Of a stretch of 64,000 bases of DNA, positions 18,915 through 32,028 are shown in pieces (within the stretch, counting starts at the first letter, position 1; the number at the start of each line of letters is the position of its first letter). This DNA comes from Pyropia yezoensis (Eukaryota; Rhodophyta; Bangiophyceae; Bangiales; Bangiaceae): NCBI GenBank assembly GCA_009829735.1, contig CM020618.1, positions 9,701,119 through 9,765,118 on the forward strand, written 5' to 3'. The notes below the pieces were generated by a model, which saw nothing but the letters and a program-made list of their open reading frames with translations, ran no database searches and had not been told where the DNA came from. The translations under genes and the position numbers were made by a program.

Positions 18915-20856
18915 ATGGCGACCCCGGGAGTGGAGACGGACTCTCTAGATGAGCGTATGGAGGACACCACCTACGGTGCAGCACCCGCCGGGACTTCCGG
19001 CGGGGGCTCCGCGATCGCTCCGGGGGATGGGACTCCCGCGTCACCCGGCTTTGGGTTGACGGCGGGGTCTCCCCCGGAGGCGGGACAAGTTGTCCCGCGT
19101 GAGGCCTTGGGGCGGTGGTTTTACCCCGCTTGGCCTCTCTATGAGGAGGGGTTGACTGTTCTTCGCTGTGGCCGACTTGGCGCAGCGATGGGTCGGGTAT
19201 GGGACCGCCTACGGGAGAAGTATCCCCGTAGGGTCGGGTTCCCTGCCGGCTTCAGGACGGACCAGTTTGCCTTCCTGGACGATGAGGAGGTTGAGGACGT
19301 TCAGCGTGCCAAGGCCATGGTGGACCGCGGGGGAACTATCCCGGGTCCCGGCGACTTGCCGACCTTCACGTGGGACGCTGTGGCAACTCGCCCACCGTAC
19401 CTCCATGAGGCCGATCCACACACTCATCACTTTGATGTGCGGATGGAGAAAGACTTCCGGCGAGGTCCCTACTTGGTGACCTCGGCTCAACTTGAGTTTC
19501 CTCAACAGTCTGCTGCCAGTAAGGAGCAGTACTATCCGAAGAAGCCCGAGTGGTGGCCTCAAGTTGAGGTCCCCTACGGGTTCCCGGCGTTGCTGCCACG
19601 GTTGCTTGACCACTTCGGCTCCGTCATGTTGACGGCTGGCCCTGATCACCTGGTGTGGGCCATGTTGGCCACCCAGTGGCTCCTCGAGGTCATGTCGACC
19701 TGGGTGTCCTGTGTTCAGCGGCGGGGGATGCTCTGGCATCTCCCCCTCCGGCTCATCCAAGGTTTGGAACAGCTCACCCCTCAGCTAGTTGCTGAGGGGT
19801 GCTCATCAGGACAACTCACTCTACTTGAGGAGATGCTCCGGCTCCACAAGTTTATCGAGTGGGAGAGCATTGAGCACAAGTTGCGCCGCCCCACTCGTGG
19901 GCCCAAGGACGATGGCGCACTTCGCCAGTTCGTGTGGGTCGCTCGTGAACTTCACGACGGCCGTGTGGTCCTACGAGAGGGGTTGGGCATCGGGGACTAC
20001 CCGTATGCCCCGGGGGTGGATCGCCACACTGCGCCACCCCCGGACAAGCCCATAGTTATGGCCGTGCCGTCCTATGATGACCATATGACTCAACCTACTG
20101 CGGGGGCCCCAAGTCGGGGTCGCAGTTACACCCGGGTACCGCCACCTCGGCGTGCCCCTCCGCTTCCTCCTGTTCCTTTCCAGCCTCACGGGAACATCCC
20201 GATCAGCGTGGCCGTGGAGTCATCCACCCCGGTGTCCCCCAACTTGGGGACCACCCTCCTGACGGTATACCCCAAGTTGGTGTTACCGCCCACGCCTCTA
20301 ACCTCAGAGATGATGATCACCATGTTGGTGCGCACCATTTCCTGGTTGGCCGCGCCGACTGCAACCCTCCAAAGTTCCGAGACTCCTCAACTTGAGGAGC
20401 GCGTTCGTACTGCAGTGGCGACCGCGAGTTGCGAGTCGGTGGCGGAGTTTATGACAGCCGAGTTGGCTCGCATTGGGGCTATTATGCCCCAGCCAGCCCC
20501 ACTTGGGCGTGGCAAACGTCGCGCGAGCCGGGCATACTCGCCTCCTCGCCGTCGTCGCCGACACTCGCGGCGCTCTCCCTCCGTGTCGGAAGACGAGTTG
20601 TCTTACTCCGTCTCGGTCCTCTACCCCGTCGGAGACGGAGTCTGTCCAGCGTCTGCGTCGCAAACTTGCGCGCAAGACCAGGCAGAAGAGTAGCCACGGT
20701 CGGCGCCACTTGCGCGACCGTGAAGGGCGCGACGGTTCCGACTTGGAGCCGCCGCCCCTTCCAACGAGTGGAGACCGTTATCGGCGTGGGTCTCGCCGCT
20801 CGCCTCCACGTGAGGGCGAGGGCCGTGGAGTGGGAGAGTCTAGCATGCGTGCCTAG
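18915..20856 (+). pseudogene. Antisense-ORF region of C1
   Basis: Starts at the conserved gccATGG context and matches the element A antisense protein closely over almost its whole length. It is broken about once, towards the C-terminal Arg/Ser-rich part. C2 carries the same variant, so the two units share a recent ancestor here. Confidence 0.88.
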
Positions 20857-20967
20857 TTGGCAGCTGCCTTTGTTGTGAGAGTGTGAGGGTTAGGGCTGTA
20901 GTTAAAAGCCACTCTGCGTACCACTTCGACTTGAAGCACTCTCTTGGCACTGTTGCTCGGCCTTCCC

Positions 20968-23900
20968 TCACGTTGAGGGAGGGCTGTTAGGGTCTATCTC
21001 ATTCCGGGCACAGTACGCCCGGACCTTCTCAGAGGGAAGGTCCTCCACATACTCCCACGTATCATCCTTGGCTTTGTAGCCAAACCAACGCACCCTCAAC
21101 ATGAGGCGGTTAGTATCCTCATCCCATCCGTGGTCGATGAACTTATCGAACACGTACTCCTGCGGGCCCTGTTTGGCCGCAGGCAGTGAGGGGAGGCGCC
21201 ACGCTTCCAAAGCACGCGCCCAAGCTGGGTCGCCTGCAGGCGGTGGTGCAACTTTGACCACGTCCTGTCCGTTCACTGTGCGGACCCCATCGTCACTTTC
21301 GATGGTGAAACGCCGCCCATCAGTACGAAGGACCTGGTACGGCCCCTTCGTCTGGAATACCAGCTTACCCCCAGTTGGGGTGTGCGAGTGTACCAGCACC
21401 CAGTCACCCTGCTCGGGGACATGTTTAGCATTGCGCACCTTTATGTCAAAGGTACGCTTGTAGCGCTTTTGTGCTTTGTCCATCTCAGCCCTGACTTTAG
21501 GGATGAGGTGTTCAAGCCTAGCGGCGAACTCCGCCTTACTCTCAGTAGGAGTAGGCGTACTGCCACCATCCTCCCTAGTTGGGAGCGACCGCCGCACGGC
21601 AATAGACCGCACGCGACGGGGGGTCACAAAAGCGAGGGGTACTTCCCCGGTAGATGAGTGAACCTGCGAATTGTAGGCAGTAGTAAGGATAGAAATGTAT
21701 TGGTCCCACGTCTTCACGTGCTCACTCACATAGTGGCGCAGCTGCCTAACAATAGTTTTGTTGAAGCGCTCCACCTGCCCATTAGTTTGTGGGTGGTAGG
21801 GGGTGGCATAGTTTGCCTTAACCCCCAACATATCCAGCACTCCCTGAAACAGTACAGACGCAAATTGCGGTCCATTGTCCGATAGTGTACTATCTGGGAT
21901 GCCATACGCGGCAACCCAGTGATCTAGGAAGGCTGACACGACCGACATGGCCGTGATCTCTGCCAGTGGGATCGCTCGCGTAAGTTTCGTGAAGCGGTCA
22001 CAGATGACCAGGAGGTACTGGTTGCCCTCCTCGGTCACGGGCAGTGGCCCAAGGATGTCCATCGCCAACGCGGCGAAGGGCTCCTTGGCCGGGAACAATA
22101 GCATAGTCGTAGTAGGCCGCCGTTCCATCAGACGATTCTGTGCACAACTTGTGCAGGCAGCCACCCAACTGTAGATGTCCACCACCATGGACGGCCAGTA
22201 GTACCTGGTCCTCAGGGTCTGGTACAGTTTACTAGACCCCAGGTGTCCACCCGTGGGAGCGTTGTGCTCCCTCTCAAGGATACTGTCCTTGAGGGATGCG
22301 GGGACGACAAGTTGTTCGGTCCCCTGGAATACCCCCCTCCTCATGAGGAGGCCATCGTCTCCCAGAAAGAAACGCGTCTCTACCACTGTGTCCAGTATAT
22401 CCCTCTGCGACTTGCAGAAGGGATCCTCGGCCTGGGCCTTCACCTTCTCGTCCAGGGACAGGGGCAAGTACTTCTTGTTCCCTGGCGCCTCGGGGTTCAA
22501 CGCCTGACCCGAGCGCGTGACTACCCCCACGATGGGGATGTCCTCATCGACTGGGTTAGTGTCCAGCCCCTCGGTAGGTACCCGAGAGAGGCCGTCGGCA
22601 AGGGCATGTTGCCTGCCAGGTCGGTATTCAATGTCAAAGTTGAAGGGTGCCAGTCGCACCCTCCACCGGTTGAGACGAGTGCTCGTACAGTCCGTCTTAA
22701 AGATGAACTGCAACGCGCGGTGGTCACAGCGGATGAGGAACTTCTCACCCTCCAGGTAGTGACGAAGTCACGTCACCGCCCACACCACTGCGAGTCCTTC
22801 CAACTCGGTGACTCCGTAGTTCTTCTCGGCCGAGTTCAGCCCCTTACTAAAGTATCCCACCGGCAAGTACTCCTTGTCCGGCTGCTGCTGAAGCAACACA
22901 CAACCAAGTTGGTCGTAGCTAGCGTCCACATCCAGGATGTAGTGGCCTCCCAACCTGGGAATAGCCAAGATGGGGGGCTTCAGCAGAAGGTCCCGAAGAG
23001 TCTCAAAGGATTCCTGCTCCGCCCGACTTGGGGGAGGCAGGTTCTTCGGTAGCGTTGAGCTCACTAGCTCATTCAACGGCTTCGCCACCTTGGCGAAGCC
23101 CTTGGTGAAACGTCGGTACACGTTACACATCCCGAGGAAGCTCCTCATCTGGGTCTGGGACCGGGGGTACTGAGCCTTACGGATGGCCCTCAAGTTCTTC
23201 TCGTTAACACTGAGACGCCCCGGATGGACAACATGTCCCAAGTACTCCACCTCTTGAGTAAAGAGGTGGCACTTACTCGCCTTCAGTGACACACCGGCGT
23301 CAGCAAGTAGCTTGAACACCTGGCCAAGATGGCCAATGTGTTCCTCCGGACTTCGGGAGAACACAATGATATCGTCTAGGTACACAAGACAGATCTGCCA
23401 CCGTACTCCGGCCAGAATCATGTCCATAGCGCGCTGGAAAGTTGCCGGCGCGTTACACAGACCAAACGGTAGACGCTTGCACTGGTAGGTACCACAGTGA
23501 CAGGTAAAGGTAGTTTTATGCCTGTGCTCCGGGGCAATGGGAATTTGCCAGTACCCCGCGTTACAGTCCAGGGTAGAGAACACGTTTGCCCCCCCCAGAG
23601 AGTCCAGACAGTCATCCATCCTAGGTAGGGGATAACTGTCCTTCACCGTGCTCTCGTTGAGCTTACGGTAGTCGATACAAAACCGGGGGGTCCCATCAAC
23701 TTTGGGGACGATAACCACCGGACTCGCCCACTCGGCGTTGCTGGCCTCGATCACATCGAGGGCCTCCATGCGAGCAACTTGCTCCTTAACGAGGGCCCTT
23801 GAACGAGGTCCTCCCCTATACGGTTGTTGGCGTATAGGGGGTGCACCGGGCTTCAACTCGATCCGGTGTTGGGTGGCTCTCATGAGTCCCAATTGACCAT

Positions 23901-24951
23901 CCCACAACTTGTGATATTGGTCCAAGAGGCGTTCAACTTGAACCCTCAACCTGGGGGGGACACCCTCCATGTTCACATGGGGTCGAGGAGAGGCGGCCGA
24001 CTTGGCTTGATGCTTCTCCTTTCCGGACTTCGGGTCGCTACTCGCGCCCGCGTTGAGGGTGACCGCTACTACCGGTCCCTCGTGTTGGTCGATATAGCCG
24101 AACTTGGCTCCCGACTTGAAGTACTTGGGCGTCGGGCTCAGGTTCATCACCTGGATCCTCCACGGGACTCCGGCTTTGGAGTCCATCGTGCCAAGGGCAA
24201 CATGCACTTGGTGCTTGCGAGCAAGACGGGGGTGAGGGTGCACCAACCCGTTCCCAGTATAATCAGTTACAACGTCAACGTGCGCCACCGAGTTGGGGGG
24301 CAACGTGACTTTGCGGGCTAAACGCAGGGTAGCAGTAAACCCTTCCCTCACCGAACAAACAGGCTTTGACTGTGAGACTGTCACAGGAGCCACAGACTTT
24401 CCCTTACCAAGGATGGGGATAGTCTCCCCATTCATCAACTTGACCCAGTACTCAGGGCCACAAATCAAAGGCACTTGTGTAACAACATAAGGGGTACCCA
24501 GAAGCAGGGGTACCGATATATTCTCAACTACGCCATAGGTCACGTCGACCTCATGGGTCCCCAACCTAGTTGGTAGGGTCACGGCACCAACGATGGGAAG
24601 TACCCCACCATTGATGTCAATCATATGGTCAGCTTTGGACCTCCAGCGTTGGAGCTTCACCTCCTTTGGTAATAGCGACTTGCGTATCAAGGAGGCTCCT
24701 GACCCGGTATCAAGTACGATACGGGTACAGCATGCACGGCCGGGGGCAAGTTGCACCCGTCCAGCCACCTGGAAGTTCTCACCCGTCAGCACCGCGATGA
24801 CCCGACGTGGGTTTACGTTCTTGGGGAGTCCTACCCGAGGTGGGCGGACTCCCTTAGGTCGCCGCAGTATCCGGCACGGTTGGTTCGTCCTCCTGGCCCA
24901 CTTGGCCGAGGCTGCCGTTGTGAGCTTCGGACGACCAGCCCCAACGGTCAT
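20968..24951 (-). pseudogene. Pol region of C1
   Basis: Protease, RT, RNase H, integrase and chromodomain are all recognisable and closely similar to element A. It is broken about once. Pol begins with the same four-base ATGA overlap with gag (24948-24951). Confidence 0.9.
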
Positions 24952-26918
24952 TCGTTTCCCGCCGACTTGGCGTCCGAATCTGAGGGCGGGGAGGAAGACG
25001 ACGAGTCCGAGGACGACGTGTCCGCCTCCTCCGCCGAGGGTGTGGCGACCGCAACGACCGGTCGAGACCCACCCTCGCGGCGTGAACGTACTTCGTTCGT
25101 AGCCGACTTTTTACTCGCATTCCTAACAAGTTGTTGGATGCGTTTACTCAACTTGGGGCAATCATATGCCCAGTGACCATCGGAGTTGCATTTCCAACAC
25201 CGATGGTCCGTTCCGGGAGGGGTCTTCCCAACTGGGGAAGACGAAGAGATACCCTGGGAAGTTCCCACGGCAGCTACCCCCCTCTCCTTGCGGATTCGGC
25301 GTGCCTCTCTCAACTCTCTGGCCTGGCGCGCCTCCTCCCGTTCCTTGGCCAACTCGGCCTGACGCTCCTGGCGTTGTTCCTCCCGCAACTTGCGGTAGGC
25401 CTCGCCTCTGCGATAGGCGAACCTGGCCAACTCGGCCAGGGTCGCCCGGGCAGTGTTATGCTCCCGGGTCTCCATCCGGACTGACCAAAGGAGTCCCTCC
25501 ACAAACCGACTCTTCACCACAGCTTGTGGATGAAGAAACCCACAAAGATTGTTGAGCTTACGGACTCGCTCCGCAAAGGACAACTCGTCCTCCGCCTCTT
25601 CCTGATGGGCTTGCGTAAACTCCTCGACTTGAGAAGCCAACGCTGCCTCATCAACCATGGCTCTCAACAACCAGTTGACGAGCTCCAAATAGAACGTCAC
25701 CTCCCCAGCGCCTCCACTTGAGGAGCTGGGCATGACGGACATAAGTTCTGTCCGTAGGTCGCCCTTCGTAAACTCCTGTAGCATGTAAAAAGCCATGCCT
25801 TCACTTATGGCATTGTCGTCACAGGCTTTTGTGAAACGACGTAGGAACTCAAAGACACGGAGGGGGGGAGTTCCGTCCCACTCCGCTTTGTGCCCAAAAG
25901 AATGAAGTGCATTCTTCTTGGCACGGCCCATGGCTCGGGCCTGGTCAGGACCATACGCCACCGACTTGTTGTGGAGGGCGTAGGTCTCACAGTCAAAGAT
26001 CCTCTGGTAGACCGGGTTGGCTACCTGGATCTTGGGCGGCACCTCACGTTGAGGGAACAGCCGCTGTGGCACTGGGGTAAGTTCACTCTCAGTGCCTGTA
26101 GTCCGGCGCGGCGCGCTTGGTGTAGCCGCCGGCGCTTCCGGGGGGAACTCCCCCGTGAAGGGCGTACGCCCCACCGAGTATGGTGTGGCTCCCTCGTTGG
26201 GAGTCACAGGTGTCGCCCCCAGTTCGGGGCGACCAGAGATAGGCGTAAGGGGGGATTCCCCCTGCGCCTGCGGGCTCGAAAGCCCCTATCCGGTTTGGAC
26301 ATTAAGGCCATCTGGCAAACTCGCCACAATCTGATTCAGAATAGTATTCGTCATCGTGACCACCAGGTCCGGCAAAGTCTGCCGCAACACATTGGTCGCC
26401 TCCCGACGGACAGTTTCCGCGAGGAGTGGATTGACGACTCCAGTTGAGTCTCGGTCCGCCTCCGGGAGTCCACCTGAGGGGTAACCACGTTCCTCAGGGG
26501 TCTCAACCGGGGGCATGGGCGCGAGCCCATCGCCGACCAACGGAGGTCCACCGTCCTCCGAAAGCCTAGTTGGCGACGACTCCAAGCCAAAGTTGGCTCC
26601 AACCCGAGTGGAACCCGCGGGGACAGTCCTCACCCCTTGGGACGTTCCCGTTGAATATACCACACGGTGGCCAGACTTCGGCCCACCCACATCAGAAGTG
26701 TCACCCGAGTGAACTCCCGACTGAGTCGGGGTGGCCTGTTGCCCGCCCGTACTTCCAGTCCTGCTGGCTTGAGGGACCTCTAGTCCCTCTGCGACCCCAG
26801 GTAAACCCACCTGTGTCTCACCAGTATTCAAAGGCACTGAAGTACGTGCGTCACCCGTGTACTCCCCGGACGACGGGGGGTCCGAACTAGCCGTGTTGGC
26901 TGACGATCCGTATGACAC
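24948..26918 (-). pseudogene. Gag region of C1
   Basis: Contains the capsid-like region, the Arg/Glu-rich coiled coil and one CCHC knuckle (CWKCNSDGHWAYDC). It is broken about once and is otherwise very close to element A gag. Confidence 0.9.
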
Positions 26919-27013
26919 GGTCCAAGACCACCGTTCCTCTGAGACAGAGGGCCCCCTACACCCGGGTGCACCCGGAGGTAAAGTTTACCTCTGTCCCCTG
27001 CTGCTCCACCAAA

Positions 27014-27482
27014 TGTGGCAAAAACCACATGCACACACGGCACCCAAGTTGGGGCGGTGTGCAAGGGCTGCCTCCCGTGTCGGGGGAACCGGAAGAAGTG
27101 CAAGTCGCACACACTCTGTCCCTGTTGTGGGGCAATCCCCCCACGGACAAACAAGAGGATGGTGTGTGGTCCAACAGTTTCTTGGTCGGGACGGGGACGC
27201 AGGGCCAAGCCCCGCTGTCCCTCCCCTTATCCCCCCAGGGTCCACTCAGAATCTCGCCACTCAGAATCTCCCACCCCAGCACCTGCCCACCGGGCCACAC
27301 GAAAATTCAAGACGATAAATGCAGAAAACCCTCAAATCCAAGTTGGATTTACTACTCAGCTAACTATCCCAAACTTAGGGAATATGGACCCAAATGCAGG
27401 GGGAGGAACGGATCAGGCTAGTGGCCTGCCGCCCCTTGCATGGCACGTGTTGCCCCCCTACCTGGGGGTCAATACTGCCACA
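27014..27482 (-). repeat. Middle LTR shared by C1 and C2
   Basis: 469 bp with the usual ends. It serves as the 5' LTR of C1 and the 3' LTR of C2 in element orientation. It differs by about one to five positions from the two outer LTRs. Confidence 0.95.
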
Positions 27483-27820
27483 CTCCCCTCTCCTCAGTTC
27501 CGACCGACCCGGTCGGCCCTGTGAGGGGGTGCGTAAACGCACGTCTCGGCGTTGGGGGCGCGACTTGCTGTCCCCCATCGAGTACGTAACGCGGATGTGG
27601 AGGCGGTCACGTTGACCGCCCCTCTCCTCAAGCTTGCCCACTCGGCAGCTTGCTCTCCTCAGTTCACACTTCACCATCACCACCACCTCCCCTTCACCTT
27701 CCACTGGGCCGCCCCACGCTGGGGAGGCCACCCGTATACCCACGATCCGAGTCCCCCTCAACTCGAGGCGGGTCTCGTGCCGCGATAGCCAGAGCGTCTC
27801 TCCCCAACTTGGGGAGAGCC

Positions 27821-29762
27821 ATGGCGACCCCGGGAGTGGAGACGGACTCTCTAGATGAGCGTATGGAGGACACCACCTACGGTGCAGCACCCGCCGGGAC
27901 TTCCGGCGGGGGCTCCGCGATCGCTCCGGGGGATGGGACTCCCGCGTCACCCGGCTTTGGGTTGACGGCGGGGTCTCCCCCGGAGGCGGGACAAGTTGTC
28001 CCGCGTGAGGCCTTGAGGAGGTGGTTTTACCCCGCTTGGCCTCTCTATGAGGAGGGGTTGACTGTTCTTCGCTGTGGCCGACTTGGCGCAGCGATGGGTC
28101 GGGTATGGGACCGCCTACGGGAGAAGTATCCCCGTAGGGTCGGGTTCCCTGCCGGCTTCAGGACGGACCAGTTTGCCTTCCTGGACGATGAGGAGGTTGA
28201 GGACGTTCAGCGTGCCAAGGCCATGGTGGACCGCGGGGGAACCATCCCGGGTCCCGGCGACTTGCCGACCTTCACGTGGGACGCTGTGGCAACTCGCCCA
28301 CCGTACCTCCATGAGGCCGATCCACACACTCATCACTTTGATGTGCGGATGGAGAAAGACTTCCGGCGAGGTCCCTACTTGGTGACCTCGGCTCAACTTG
28401 AGTTTCCTCAACAGTCTGCTGCCAGTAAGGAGCAGTACTATCCGAAGAAGCCCGAGTGGTGGCCTCAAGTTGAGGTCCCCTACGGGTTCCCGGCGTTGCT
28501 GCCACGGTTGCTTGACCACTTCGGCTCCGTCATGTTGACGGCTGGCCCTGATCACCTGGTGTGGGCCATGTTGGCCACCCAGTGGCTCCTCGAGGTCATG
28601 TCGACCTGGGTGTCTTGTGTTCAGCGGCGGGGGATGCTCTGGCATCTCCCCCTCCGGCTCATCCAAGGTTTGGAACAGCTCACCCCTCAGCTAGTTGCTG
28701 AGGGGTGCTCATCAGGACAACTCACTCTACTTGAGGAGATGCTCCGGCTCCACAAGTTTATCGAGTGGGAGAGCATTGAGCACAAGTTGCGCCGCCCCAC
28801 TCGTGGGCCCAAGGACGATGGCGCACTTCGCCAGTTCTTGTGGGTCGCTCGTGAACTTCACGACGGCCGTGTGGTCCTACGAGAGGGGTTGGGCATCGGG
28901 GACTACCCGTATGCCCCGGGGGTGGATCGCCACACTGCGCCACCCCCGGACAAGCCCATAGTTATGGCTGTGCCCTCATATGATGACCATATGACTCAAC
29001 CTACTGCGGGGGCCCCAAGTCGGGGTCGCAGTTACACCCGGGTACCGCCACCGCGGCGTGCCCCTCCGCTTCCTCCTGTTCCTTTCCAGCCTCACGGGAA
29101 CATCCCGATCAGCGTGGCCGTGGAGTCATCCACCCCGGTGTCCCCCAACTTGGGGGCCACCCTCCTGACGGTATACCCCAAGTTGGTGTTACCGCCCACG
29201 CCTCTAACCTCAGAGATGATGATCACCATGTTGGTGCGCACCATTTCCTGGTTGGCCGCGCCGACTGCAACCCTCCAAAGTTCCGAGACTCCTCAACTTG
29301 AGGAGCGCGTTCGTACTGCAGTGGCGACCGCGAGTTGCGAGTCGGTGGCGGAGTTTATGACAGCCGAGTTGGCTCGCATTGGGGCTATTATGCCCCAGCC
29401 AGCCCCACTTGGGCGTGGCAAACGTCGCGCGAGCCGGGCATACTCGCCTCCTCGCCGTCGTCGCCGACACTCGCGGCGCTCTCCCTCCGTGTCGGAAGAC
29501 GAGTTGTCTTACTCCGTCTCGGTCCTCTACCCCGTCGGAGACGGAGTCTGTCCAGCGTCTGCGTCGCAAACTTGCGCGCAAGACCAGGCAGAAGAGTAGC
29601 CACGGTCGGCGCCACTTGCGCGACCGTGAAGGGCGCGACGGTTCCGACTTGGAGCCGCCGCCCCTTCCAACGAGTGGAGACCGTTATCGGCGTGGGTCTC
29701 GCCGCTCGCCTCCACGTGAGGGCGAGGGCCGTGGAGTGGGAGAGTCTAGCATGCGTGCCTAG
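27821..29762 (+). pseudogene. Antisense-ORF region of C2
   Basis: Nearly identical to that of C1, with only about four amino-acid differences seen in 649 shared codons of the long frame. It ends in the same variant way, broken about once. This internally deleted unit has lost most of gag-pol yet kept the antisense ORF. Confidence 0.88.
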
Positions 29763-29873
29763 TTGGCAGCTGCCTTTGTTGTGAGAGTGTGAGGGTTAGG
29801 GCTGTAGTTAAAAGCCACTCTGCGTACCACTTCGACTTGAAGCACTCTCTTGGCACTGTTGCTCGGCCTTCCC

Positions 29874-30869
29874 TCACGTTGAGGGAGGGCTGTTAGGGTC
29901 TATCTCATTCCGGGCACAGTACGCCCGGACCTTCTCAGAGGGAAGGTCCTCCACATACTCCCACGTATCATCCTTGGCTTTGTAGCCAAACCAACGCACC
30001 CTCAACATGAGGCGGTTAGTATCCTCATCCCATCCGTGGTCGATGAACTTATCGAACACGTACTCCTGCGGGCCCTGTTTGGCCGCAGGCAGTGAGGGGA
30101 GGCGCCACGCTTCCAAAGCACGCGCCCAAGCTGGGTCGCCTGCAGGCGGTGGTGCAACTTTGACCACGTCCTGTCCGTTCACTGTGCGGACCCCATCGTC
30201 ACTTTCGATGGTGAAACGCCGCTCATCAGTACGAAGGACCTGGTACGGCCCCTTCGTCTGGAATACCAACTTACCCCCAGTTGGGGTGTGTGAGTGAACC
30301 AGCACCCAGTCACCCTGTTCGGGGACATGCTTAGCATTGCGCACCTTTATGTCAAAGGTACGCTTGTAGCGCTTTTGTGCTTTGTCCATCTCAGCCCTGA
30401 CTTTAGGGATGAGGTGTTCAAGCCTAGCGGCGAACTCCGCCTTACTCTCAGTAGGAGTAGGCGTACTGCCACTATCCTCCCTAGTTGGGAGCGACCGCCG
30501 CACAGCAATAGACCGCAAGCGACGGGGGGTCACAAAAGCGAGGGGTACTCCCCCGGTAGATGAGTGAACCTGCGAATTGTAGGCAGTGGTAAGAAAAGAA
30601 ATGTATTGGTCCCACGTTTTCACGTGCTCACTCACATAGTGGCGCAGCTGCCTAACAATAGTTTTGTTGAAGCGCTCCTTAACGAGGGCCCTTGAACGGG
30701 GCCCTCCCCTATACGGTTGTTGGCGTACAGGGGGTACACCGGGTTTCAACTCGATCCGGTGTTGGGTGGCTCTCATGAGTTCCAACTGACCATCCCACAA
30801 CTTGTGATATTGGTCCAAGAGGCGTTCAACTTGAACCCTGAACCTGGGTGGAACACCCTCCATGTTCAC
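29874..30869 (-). pseudogene. Internally deleted pol remnant of C2
   Basis: Only the region just before RT and the integrase C-terminal part with chromodomain remain. C2 cannot supply its own enzymes and would depend on a complete relative. It is a non-autonomous fossil. Confidence 0.85.
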
Positions 30870-31052
30870 ATGGGGACGAGGAGAGGCGGCCGACTTGGCT
30901 TGGTGCTTCTCCTTTCCGGACTTCGGGTCGCTACTCGCGCCCGCGTTGAGGGTGACCGCTACTGCCGGTCCCTCATGTTGGTCGATATAGCCGAACTTGG
31001 CTCCCGATCAAAGATACTTTCTTTGAGGGTGGCGGGGGTAGCAACTTGCTAC

Positions 31053-31464
31053 GACCCCTGTCACAGGCTCGAGCCCATCACCGACGAGTGAAGGTCCGCC
31101 GTCCTCCACCCGCCTAGTTGGCGACGGCTCTATGCCGAAGTTGAATCCAACCCGAGTGGATCTCGCGGGGACAGTCCTCTCACCTTGGGACGTTCCCTTT
31201 GAGTGTACCACCCGGTGGCCGAAGTGCGAACCACCGGTCCGAGGAAGACCCTCAGGGTGAACACCCGACTGGGTCGGGGTGGCATACCGCTCGCACCGAT
31301 ACCCACGGCCCTGCTGGCTGGAGTGCCTCTAGCACCTCCGCGACCCCAGGTACACCCTGTGTCTGGCCAGTATTCAAAGGCGCCGGAGTAAAGTCGTCAC
31401 CGGAGAGTTTCCCGAACGTCGGGAGGTCCGATCCAGCCGTGTTGGCTAACGATCCACACGACAC
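31053..31464 (-). pseudogene. Divergent gag N-terminal remnant of C2
   Basis: Encodes a recognisable gag start (MSCGSLANTAGSDLP), but it is much more diverged from A, C1 and D than the rest of C2 is from C1. The unit therefore looks like a mosaic of two subfamilies. Confidence 0.7.
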
Positions 31465-31559
31465 AGTCCAAGACCACCGTTCCTCTGAGACAGAGGGCCC
31501 CCTACACCCGGGTGCACCCGAGGGTAAAGTTCACCTCTGTCCCCTGCTGCTCCACCAAA

Positions 31560-32028
31560 TGTGGCAAAAACCACATGCACACACGGCACCCAAGTTGGGG
31601 CGGTGTGCAAGGGCTGCCTCCCGTGTCGGGGGAACCGGAAGAAGTGCAAGTCGCACACACTCTGTCCCTGTTGTGGGGCAAACCCCCCACGGACAAACAA
31701 GAGGATGGTGTGTGGTCCAACAGTTTCTTGGTCGGGACGGGGACGCAGGGCCAAGCCCCGCTGTCCCTCCCCTTATCCCCCCAGGGTCCACTCAGAATCT
31801 CGCCACTCAGAATCTCCCACCCCAGCACCTGCCCACCGGGCCACACGAAAATTCAAGACGATAAATGCAGAAAACCCTCAAATCCAAGTTGGATTTACTA
31901 CTAAGCTAACTATCCCAAACTTAGGGAATATGGACCCAAATGCAGGGGGAGGAACGGATCAGGCTAGTGGCCTGCCGCCCCTTGCATGGCACGTGTTGCC
32001 CCCCTACCTGGGGGTCAATACTGCCACA
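31560..32028 (-). repeat. LTR 3 of composite C
   Basis: 469 bp with TGTGGCA...TGCCACA ends. Directly followed by GCCGT, the right target duplication. It shares variants with both LTR 1 and the middle LTR. Confidence 0.95.

Larger units (their letters stand above)
18107..32028 (-). mobile_element. Composite LTR insertion C (LTR-C1-LTR-C2-LTR)
   Basis: Two units of the same family as A, in the same (minus) orientation, share the middle LTR. C1 is 18107-27482 and C2 is 27014-32028. A single GCCGT duplication borders the whole. This arrangement is expected from recombination between LTRs or from integration of a tandem product, not from two independent insertions. The three LTRs differ from each other at only a few positions, so the event is young but older than A. 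Confidence 0.92.
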
